64,000 nt of DNA from Roseburia sp. 1XD42-69 (GTDB lineage Bacteria > Bacillota > Clostridia > Lachnospirales > Lachnospiraceae), in the NCBI RefSeq assembly GCF_003612565.1, contig NZ_RAZG01000005.1, positions 62,001 through 126,000 of the forward strand, given 5' to 3'. The notes below the pieces were generated by a model that worked only from the letters and a program-made list of their open reading frames with translations, made no database searches and was not told where the DNA came from. This document shows positions 44,994-52,019 of the stretch, in pieces; position 1 is the stretch's first letter, and each line of letters opens with the position of its first letter. A program made the position numbers and the translations under genes.

Positions 44994-46484
44994 TCAGCAC
45001 TTAAAATTTTCCGTCACTCTCTGAGCTGCCACGGCCACCTTATCCTCAATGGACATACAGCCCCGCATAATAATCTGGGGGCCTCCGGTGCCCTCCACAT
45101 ACTCCTTGGTGATAACCACCATGCCGATATTGTCATCCTTTGGAATCTCAAACATAATATCCAGCATAAATTCCTCTATAATCGCCCGCAGGGCCCTTGC
45201 CCCCACTTTTTTCTCCTTTGCCTTTGCAGCAATAGACTTTAGGGCGTCATCCCCGAATTCCAGTTTCACCTCATCTAAGGCCAAAAGCTTCTGGTACTGC
45301 TTTACGATGGCATTTCTGGGCTCTGACAAAATTTTTACCAGCATCTCTTCCGTTAATGCTTCTAATGAGAAGAGAATGGGCAGACGGCCTAAAAATTCCG
45401 GTATCATGCCGTATTTGCGCACGTCCTCCACGGTCACTTTGGTGAGAAGGTTTTCCTCTTTATCATATTTGTCCTTTAAATCCGCCTTAAATCCAATGGA
45501 CGCCGCTTTATTCAAACGCTCTTTGATTATGTCCTCCAAATCGGGAAATGCCCCGCCACAGATAAAGAGAATATTTTTGGTATTCACCGTCACCATGGGA
45601 ACCATGGCATTTTTGCTGCTGGCTCCTACGGGAACCTCCACTTCCGCTCCCTCTAAGAGCTTTAACATTCCCTGCTGTACGGATTCCCCGCTCACATCCC
45701 TCTGGTTTGCATTGCGCTTCTTGGCAATTTTGTCTATCTCATCGATAAAGATAATCCCCTGCTCCGCACGCTCCACATCATTGTCCGCAGCGGCAAGGAG
45801 TTTGCTTACCACGCTCTCAATGTCATCCCCGATATACCCGGCTTCCGTCAGGGAAGTGGCATCGGTGATTGCCAAAGGCACATCCAAAAGCCTGGCAAGG
45901 GTTTTTACCATGTAGGTCTTGCCGGAGCCGGTGGGCCCGATCATAAGCATATTGGACTTTTCTATTTCCACATCATTCTCCGCAATGGTGGCAACCCTTT
46001 TGTAATGGTTGTAAACTGCCACGGACATCACCTTTTTTGCATGCTCCTGCCCTACCACATAATCGTCTAATTTCGCCTTTATCTTGTGGGGCGCAGGGAT
46101 ATCCTGGATATCAAGGATTGGCTTTGCCTTGGCGTCCTTTTTTTTCTTCTTCACTTTCTGGCTGCCCTGCATCATGCCCATCCCCTGGAGGTCTGAAAGA
46201 TTTATCATGCTGATATTGGGGAACTTTCCTCCCATTCCCCCAAGCATATCATCCATGGGAAATCCTGAATGGTTCATGGTGTCAAATGTTTTTTGCATAC
46301 AGTCCTGGCAGATATAAATATTTTGAGGAATCTTAATCATCTTCCCCGCCACGCTCTCCGGCCTGCGGCACATATAACAAATCTGTTCATATTCTTCCGA
46401 ATTTTCTTTTTTATCCTTTTTCTCCTCAGAAGGGGCCGCTTTCTCTTCTGTGGGCTCTACTTCGTAAAAATCCTGGTCTGACAT
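44994..46484 (-). CDS. ClpX-like AAA+ unfoldase with zinc finger
   Basis: 496 residues, about 75 longer than ordinary ClpX. Zinc-binding Cys36, Cys39, Cys59 and Cys62 open the protein. A long Met/Gly-rich and poly-Lys linker (70-125) follows, then Walker A GPTGSGKT (183-190), pore loop GYIG (216-219), Walker B IIFIDEID (244-251) and the ClpP-docking loop IGF (330-332). All functional motifs are intact, so it should unfold proteins and could dock ClpP. It stands alone without clpP or tig beside it, so the main clpX may be elsewhere and this a second copy. Confidence 0.85.
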   Translation of the reverse strand: MSDQDFYEVEPTEEKAAPSEEKKDKKENSEEYEQICYMCRRPESVAGKMIKIPQNIYICQDCMQKTFDTMNHSGFPMDDMLGGMGGKFPNISMINLSDLQGMGMMQGSQKVKKKKKDAKAKPILDIQDIPAPHKIKAKLDDYVVGQEHAKKVMSVAVYNHYKRVATIAENDVEIEKSNMLMIGPTGSGKTYMVKTLARLLDVPLAITDATSLTEAGYIGDDIESVVSKLLAAADNDVERAEQGIIFIDEIDKIAKKRNANQRDVSGESVQQGMLKLLEGAEVEVPVGASSKNAMVPMVTVNTKNILFICGGAFPDLEDIIKERLNKAASIGFKADLKDKYDKEENLLTKVTVEDVRKYGMIPEFLGRLPILFSLEALTEEMLVKILSEPRNAIVKQYQKLLALDEVKLEFGDDALKSIAAKAKEKKVGARALRAIIEEFMLDIMFEIPKDDNIGMVVITKEYVEGTGGPQIIMRGCMSIEDKVAVAAQRVTENFKC

Positions 46485-46605
46485 AATATCCTCCCTCTAT
46501 ACTTAAGGTTTCCATACGTTTAATCTTTTTTACAATTCCCAGTATAAAACAGGAAAAGGCAAAACACAATGAAAAACAGAATTTTTCATACTTCTTTTAG
46601 AAATA

Positions 46606-46637
46606 GGAAAAAGCCAGCATAATTTACTGACTTTTTC
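46606..46637 (-). terminator. Terminator after ilvE
   Basis: GGAAAAAGTCAG and CTGGCTTTTTCC arms on the minus strand, ending in T5. Confidence 0.75.
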
Positions 46638-46647
46638 CGTTTGTTTC

Positions 46648-47715
46648 TTATGCATCGATATCCATTGTCCAACCGTATTTATCCGCTTCTTTCCCCCACT
46701 GGATTCCCGTGAGGTAATCGTAAAGCTTCTGGGTTAATTTACCGATTTCAAAATTATTTACTTTTACCACATCATCTTTGTAAACAAATTCCCCTACCGG
46801 AGAGATAACCGCAGCCGTTCCGGTTCCAAAAGCTTCCTCTAAGGTGCCGTCGTGGCCCGCTTTCATTAAATCGTCAATGGAAAGGTGGGTTTCATTTACC
46901 TTGTAGCCCCAGTCTTTTAAGATATGGATGATGGAATCCCTGGTGACCCCTGCAAGAACCGTCCCCTCGATGGGCGCAGTGTAAATCTCGCCGTCAATTT
47001 TAAACATAATGTTCATGGTTCCCACTTCTTCCACATATTTCCTGTGTACACCATCCAGCCAAAGCACCTGGGTGCATCCCATTTTTTCCGCTTTTACCTG
47101 GCCTAAAATAGAGCCGGCGTAATTGCCCCCGCACTTGGTAAAACCGGTTCCCCCGGCAACGGCCCGGACAAGTTCATCCTCCACCAAAATCTTTACCGGG
47201 TTAATGCCCTCAGCGTAATATGCCCCCACCGGACAGCAGATAATCATAAATGCGTACTTGCTTGCCATATGTACCCCAAGGGCGGACTCTGTGGCAAACA
47301 TAAATGGGCGGATGTAAAGGGATGTGCCCTCTGCGGAAGGAACCCAGTCACGCTCCACCTTTACCAGCTCCTTTACCGCCTCCACAAACATATCCTCCGG
47401 AAATCCCGGCATACAAAGCCTTTCGTTTGAAACAATCATGCGCTTTGCATTCATATGGGGACGGAAAAGCTGAATTTTCCCCTCTTTTGTCCTGTAAGCC
47501 TTAAGCCCCTCAAAAGTCTCCTGGGCATAGTGAAGAGTTACACAGGCCGGATCTAAGGAGATTGGCTCGTGAGGCACGATTCTGGCATCCACCCATCCAT
47601 CTTCCTTTGTCCAGTCCATAACAAACATATAGTCTGTCATATATTTACCAAAACCAAGGTCGCTCTGATCTGGTTTTTCTTTTAACTTGTCTCTTTTTAC
47701 AAATCTGATATCCAT
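46648..47715 (-). CDS. ilvE: Branched-chain amino acid aminotransferase
   Basis: 355 residues, BCAT type II. Typical segments: GFGKYMTDYMFVMDW, HYAQETFEGLKAYRT, FRPHMNAKRM, the PLP Lys region VLWLDGVHRKYVEEVGTMNI, and EGTVLAGVTRDSII. It interconverts Leu/Ile/Val with their keto acids. It has its own promoter and terminator. Confidence 0.95.
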   Translation of the reverse strand: MDIRFVKRDKLKEKPDQSDLGFGKYMTDYMFVMDWTKEDGWVDARIVPHEPISLDPACVTLHYAQETFEGLKAYRTKEGKIQLFRPHMNAKRMIVSNERLCMPGFPEDMFVEAVKELVKVERDWVPSAEGTSLYIRPFMFATESALGVHMASKYAFMIICCPVGAYYAEGINPVKILVEDELVRAVAGGTGFTKCGGNYAGSILGQVKAEKMGCTQVLWLDGVHRKYVEEVGTMNIMFKIDGEIYTAPIEGTVLAGVTRDSIIHILKDWGYKVNETHLSIDDLMKAGHDGTLEEAFGTGTAAVISPVGEFVYKDDVVKVNNFEIGKLTQKLYDYLTGIQWGKEADKYGWTMDIDA

Positions 47716-47747
47716 GTTTTTTCCCTCCTGTTTACTATTCTTTCCAC

Positions 47748-47776
47748 ATTATTATACTTTTTTTTCCATGTGTCAA
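47748..47776 (-). promoter_or_regulatory. Promoter of ilvE
   Basis: TTGACA at 47771-47776 (perfect -35), 17 bases, AATAAT at 47748-47753. A better TATAAT at 47751-47756 would leave only 14 bases, so the A8 run between them sets the spacing. Confidence 0.6.
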
Positions 47777-47804
47777 GATTATTCCAAAGGCTTATATACA
47801 ATAT

Positions 47805-47831
47805 AACCCTGCATTATGGTAATGCAGGGTT
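47805..47831 (-). terminator. Hairpin after the large histidine kinase gene
   Basis: Perfect inverted repeat AACCCTGCATTA / TAATGCAGGGTT. The following minus-strand tract (ATATTG) is not a real T-run. The hairpin is upstream of the ilvE promoter and beyond the kinase 3' end in the other direction, so it may be a weak terminator or a regulator site. Confidence 0.4.
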
Positions 47832-47874
47832 AAACATATATCGTGTTATAATATTGTTCTTTTTCCGTCTTTTT

Positions 47875-50343
47875 TCAATCACGCTCTATCACCGGAAAGG
47901 TAAGGATTACCTTAAACAAATCCCCGTCTGTCACCAGATTCATGCGTCCTTTCATAAGCTCTGTAAGGCTGTTGGCGATGGAAAGCCCAAGGCCGCTTCC
48001 CTCGGTGTTTCTGGAACTGTCTCCCCTTACGAAACGCTCCATTAACTCCTCGCTGCCAATATTTAAGGGATATTTAGAGATATTCCGGAAAATAATTTCG
48101 CATTCTGCGCCTTTCCTCTCCACATTCACATAGGCCCTCGTGCCCTCCTGGGCATACTTACAGATATTGTTCATCAGATTGTCAAAGACCCTGTAGAGAT
48201 GCCTGGTGTCCGCCGGGATAAGAATTTCCCCTTCGCTTCCCTGGACAATCAAATCTATCTGGCTGTCTTTTAATTTTTCCTGAAATTCCCCTATGGTCTG
48301 GGTAACTAAAATCCCTGCATTGCAGGATTCTAAGGCCACCGCAAGGTTTCCCGTGGACGCCTTTGACGCTTCCATCAAGTCTTCAATGAGTTTTTTCAGC
48401 CTGGCAGACTGGCGGCTTAATACCTCTAAATACTCCTGCACTTTTGGATTTTCGATATCCTCTTTGGAAAGCAAATCCACATAATTGATAATGGAAGTCA
48501 GGGGAGTTTTAATGTCATGGGACACATTTGTAATAAGCTCCGTCTTAAAACGCTCGCTTTTCATCCGCTGCTCCACAGCGGCATTTATCCCCTCCCGGAT
48601 TTTGTTTAAATTCTCCCCGTGCTGCTTAAATTCCCAGAACATCCGGGAAGTATCCACAGTATTTTCCATATCCCCCAAGGCAAGTTTTCCCGCCTGCTCT
48701 TTTAGCTTTCGCATCTGCAAAAGGCAGATAGTAATCAGTGGATAAAGCACCGCCTTTTCCAGCAGAAACAGCATAACAAGCTCTCCGTCATTGGCAAGCC
48801 CCGCCACAAAAATCAGTTCCACCAGGGCTAAAAATCCCATGATAATCCAGGCTTTCCACAACATGGGCAGGGCCTTTTGGCAGGCTTCTCCTCCTCTTTT
48901 TAACCATCTAAAAAACTTTTTCACGCATTTCCCCACCCATTTCAGGCACTGAAAGCACAGTGTACTTTTCAGGCAGTTTTTTGTCTTAAGGCGCACCGCA
49001 AAATCCATCACTGATATCAACCCAAGAAACTCTCCCAAAAGGAGTGCGGGAATCCCAAGGCATAGGGCAAAGGCAAGGGATACATAATTCCCTTCGCTGA
49101 CCACAGCCACAACCAATGACAAACACAGCCCGATAAGCATCCACGTACCCACAAGAAACACATCAAAGGGTATTTTTTGAAGAAATCCCGGCACTATCTT
49201 TTCGTCCCCGAATCTGTGCCCTGCTCCCCTAATGCAGATTCCCAGGGTGACAAAGGATACCAACAGCATAGAGAGGAATATTTCATAAAAGCTGTAGTGG
49301 CTTTTTAACACAATATCAACCAGGGATTCCATTCTTGTAAAATCGTTCATGTTACCCCACATACCCGGAAGTTCCAGAAGATTATTTGTATAATTTCCCT
49401 GTTCTCCCCTCTGCACATAGGAAATCACATAGTAGGACGTGTCATCTTTCTTTACAGCCTTATTTTCCCAGGTACGGATGACACCATCGCTGTAGCTGTA
49501 TGCCGTATAATCCTCTTCCCCTATGGCCGGCATCATTGTTCCCGTTTCCGTAAGTTTTGGGTATGTGATAAGTTCAATATCCGCCACATATCTGGAAACC
49601 TCCGGCTCGATTATAATGCGGAAACTTTCGTCTGCCTCCCACTCGTAGGAGGTCCCTTCCTCCCCGGATCGGATTCTTACCAGATCTTTCGCTCCATAAT
49701 ACTGCCCCTCTTCCAGATCTATCCTGCCTGCTGCTGTCTCTACCTGGCCGATTTCCTCCTTTACTGGATAAATCAGGTTTTTCCCCTCCTCTGTCTGGGC
49801 AAGGTAGTAGAAATGCCCCGTATCCCCGGTATAGTACACCTGTTTTACCACATATTCCACTTCTTCCTGGGCCGTCTCCTCATAGGAATAGCCGTTGCTG
49901 ATATAGCTGTTCCCCAAAAGAGAGTTTCCCAGGCGAAAATACGTCCCCGGCCGTATGGTGCAGGAATAGACGGTAAGGCTTTTATACAGTTCCTCCCGGT
50001 CTATTATTTTATCCTGCTCAAAATTACACACCTCATAAATCTTCCTGTCGTTTAAATCCAAATCCTCAATGTTATCTTTATGGATCACGCCGTAACGGAA
50101 CCGAGTATCCTTAAGCTCATCCATCCGGTAATTATTTTCATAATCCGACAGGGCACGGATGGAATATTCCCTGCAAAGACTGCGGAAGGCCTCTTCTAAA
50201 ATATCCTCCCTGTCCCTTTTTTCTATCTCCAGGCTCTCGCAGGCCACAATGCCTACAAAAGAAACTGCCGCCAGATTAAAAGAGATAATACATAAAATCC
50301 CGGAAAGAACCCGGAGCCATCTCTTATTCCAAATACCTTTCAT
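47875..50343 (-). CDS. Large sensor histidine kinase
   Basis: 822 residues. TM near 11-32, an extracellular domain of ~330 residues, then a cluster of about six membrane helices between ~360 and ~555, a HAMP-like linker, phospho-acceptor His609 (NVSHDIKTPLTS), N box NLMNNICKYA and G box GSGLGLSIANSL. It starts three bases after the regulator stop. The multi-helix region is more than a simple sensor needs and may itself sense membrane stress or a transported compound. Confidence 0.93.
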   Translation of the reverse strand: MKGIWNKRWLRVLSGILCIISFNLAAVSFVGIVACESLEIEKRDREDILEEAFRSLCREYSIRALSDYENNYRMDELKDTRFRYGVIHKDNIEDLDLNDRKIYEVCNFEQDKIIDREELYKSLTVYSCTIRPGTYFRLGNSLLGNSYISNGYSYEETAQEEVEYVVKQVYYTGDTGHFYYLAQTEEGKNLIYPVKEEIGQVETAAGRIDLEEGQYYGAKDLVRIRSGEEGTSYEWEADESFRIIIEPEVSRYVADIELITYPKLTETGTMMPAIGEEDYTAYSYSDGVIRTWENKAVKKDDTSYYVISYVQRGEQGNYTNNLLELPGMWGNMNDFTRMESLVDIVLKSHYSFYEIFLSMLLVSFVTLGICIRGAGHRFGDEKIVPGFLQKIPFDVFLVGTWMLIGLCLSLVVAVVSEGNYVSLAFALCLGIPALLLGEFLGLISVMDFAVRLKTKNCLKSTLCFQCLKWVGKCVKKFFRWLKRGGEACQKALPMLWKAWIIMGFLALVELIFVAGLANDGELVMLFLLEKAVLYPLITICLLQMRKLKEQAGKLALGDMENTVDTSRMFWEFKQHGENLNKIREGINAAVEQRMKSERFKTELITNVSHDIKTPLTSIINYVDLLSKEDIENPKVQEYLEVLSRQSARLKKLIEDLMEASKASTGNLAVALESCNAGILVTQTIGEFQEKLKDSQIDLIVQGSEGEILIPADTRHLYRVFDNLMNNICKYAQEGTRAYVNVERKGAECEIIFRNISKYPLNIGSEELMERFVRGDSSRNTEGSGLGLSIANSLTELMKGRMNLVTDGDLFKVILTFPVIERD

Positions 50344-50345
50344 AC

Positions 50346-51032
50346 TTATTCCTCCATTTTATACCCTCTGCCCCACACTACTTTTAAATACCGGGGATTG
50401 GCCGGGTCATACTCTAATTTTTCCCGTAAGTGGCGGATGTGGACTGCCACGGTATTTTCCGTGCCAAAGGCAGTGTCCTTCCACACTTTCCGGTAAATCT
50501 CGTTGGGGGAAAACACTTCCCCCTTGTGTTCCAAAAGAAGCTTTAAAATATCGTATTCTGTCCTGGTGAGGGACACAAGCTCCCCGTCAAGGGTCACTTC
50601 TTTCGCCTTGTCATCCATCTCAACGCCCCCCACAGATAAAATATCCCTTTTCACATTCCCCCCGCCAAGCATCATATAACGCCTTAACTGGGATTTTACC
50701 CTGGCCTGCAGTTCCACCGGGTTAAAGGGCTTTGTCACATAATCGTCAGCCCCTACGGTAAGACCTAAAACTTTGTCCGTGTCCTCCCCCTTGGCGGTTA
50801 AAAGGATAACAGGGACGTTGCTTATCTCCCGGATTTTTACCATGGCGGTAATACCGTCCATCTGGGGCATCATAATATCCATAAGAACCAGATGGATTTC
50901 CTGCTCCCCAATCCGGCGCAATGCCTCCTCCCCGTTATAAGCTTCCACCACTTCATAGCCTTCGCTGGCAAGGTAAATTTTTAATGCGGATACAATATCT
51001 TTTTCATCATCACAAACTAAAATACGGTACAT
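50346..51032 (-). CDS. OmpR-family response regulator (VanR-like)
   Basis: 228 residues. Receiver with CDDEKDI, Asp52 (LVLMDIMMPQMDG), LLTAKGED and YVTKPFNP; winged helix ending VAVHIRHLREKLE and GRGYKME. Partner of the kinase that follows. Direct repeats of TTAAGA upstream may be its own binding site. Confidence 0.95.
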   Translation of the reverse strand: MYRILVCDDEKDIVSALKIYLASEGYEVVEAYNGEEALRRIGEQEIHLVLMDIMMPQMDGITAMVKIREISNVPVILLTAKGEDTDKVLGLTVGADDYVTKPFNPVELQARVKSQLRRYMMLGGGNVKRDILSVGGVEMDDKAKEVTLDGELVSLTRTEYDILKLLLEHKGEVFSPNEIYRKVWKDTAFGTENTVAVHIRHLREKLEYDPANPRYLKVVWGRGYKMEE

Positions 51033-51068
51033 CTTTTCCTCCCAAAATTTATACTTAAGTATGAAGAT

Positions 51069-51126
51069 ATTGTAACGGAAATTTTATGAATTTAAAAGAG
51101 TGGAACTCTTTAAGACTTTTTTAAGA
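51069..51126 (-). promoter_or_regulatory. Promoter region with 11-base TTAAGA repeats (read on plus strand)
   Basis: TACAAT (-10) at 51069-51074 on the minus strand, about 40 bases before the regulator ATG. Upstream, TTAAGA occurs at 51110-51115 and 51121-51126 (plus-strand reading), exactly 11 bases apart, as expected for OmpR-family autoregulation. Confidence 0.45.
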
Positions 51127-51163
51127 TTATTTTTGAAATTTTTATTCCCTTGAATTTACTATA

Positions 51164-51870
51164 TTAGTAAATCTGATTTCCGAAATTACCAAAGACTTTA
51201 TATCCCGGATTATGCCTGCAAAGGTTTATGGCATTGTCTTTATCCTTAAATGCCCCTATCTGGCTGGCTGCATCCTGCCAGGATTTGCGTACCCTGTAAT
51301 AGCCTGTTCCTGCCGTACCAGCCTTTTGTTCCGGCGCGGCTTTAAACTCCACGTAATCCGGGATAGAGGTAATAAAAAGGCCGCTCTTAAGCTTATACCA
51401 CTTTTCGTCCTTAGAAATGCCAACAACGGTAAATGTGCCGGATTTTACTACCTGGTCAATTTCTGCCAGCATGGAGGGGGCTTTTCGGATGTTTAAGCCG
51501 TCAAATCCCTTGTAAATTACTTTCACTGTGCCATTTAAGGCATTTACCTTTTGACTGCTTGTATCGTCGCACAGCGCATCCACAGAGGGAACGGGGGCAA
51601 GGGATACCGCTGCCCCTTCCATCGCCCCTTTCACATCCTGCCTAAACTGATCCATGGTAAGTCCAAACTTGTCCCAAAGATGGCCTACGTCCCCATGGTT
51701 AGACGCTATGCCCTTTTTATGGCCCTCCTGATGGCTCATGATAACGCTGCTGTCTAATGGGTTAAAACTATACTCTTTGCAGAGAAATGCAAAAAACTGC
51801 ACTGCGTTCCTATAGACGGCATAGATATGTTCTTTTGTATTTACCCCATTTCCCGGGAGAAAAATATTGT
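51164..51870 (-). pseudogene. N-acetylmuramoyl-L-alanine amidase, headless remnant with SH3 and SPOR domains
   Basis: The recognisable part begins at about GVNTKEHIYAVYRNAVQFFA and includes VIMSHQEGHKKGIASNHGDV-GHLWDKFGLT, the C-terminal third of an Amidase_2-type (T7-lysozyme-like) domain. A bacterial SH3 module (IYKGFDGLNIRKAPSMLAEI ...) and a short SPOR-like end (YYRVRKSWQDAASQIGAF) follow. The first zinc His and the catalytic N-terminal half are missing. The open frame continues to 52009, but that part is antisense to another tail and lies in a terminator, so the start there is false. Confidence 0.7.
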
Positions 51871-51966
51871 CTCCTATTGGCATGAAATGAAACATATCAC
51901 AGAAAAGGATTTTGAAAAAGAGGATGTGCAGCAAATTGAAAGAGATGCACATAAAGATTAAATTAA

Positions 51967-52019
51967 GAAAAAATATTGTCCCAGACAGCAGATTTGCCCT
52001 CCAGGACAATATTTTTTTC
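51967..52019. terminator. Bidirectional terminator
   Basis: AAAAAATATTGTCC pairs with GGACAATATTTTTTT around a 22-base loop. It closes the minus-strand GGDEF-EAL gene and would also stop plus-strand transcripts. Confidence 0.8.

Noticed and set aside
45049-45915. Plus-strand open frame of 288 codons opposite the clpX-like gene
   Set aside because: It is antisense to conserved AAA+ motifs, has Ser/Ile-biased composition typical of a shadow frame and no ribosome site.
51870-52009. N-terminal extension of the amidase frame starting at 52009
   Set aside because: The start codon lies inside the terminator hairpin and the sequence is antisense to a more protein-like plus-strand frame.
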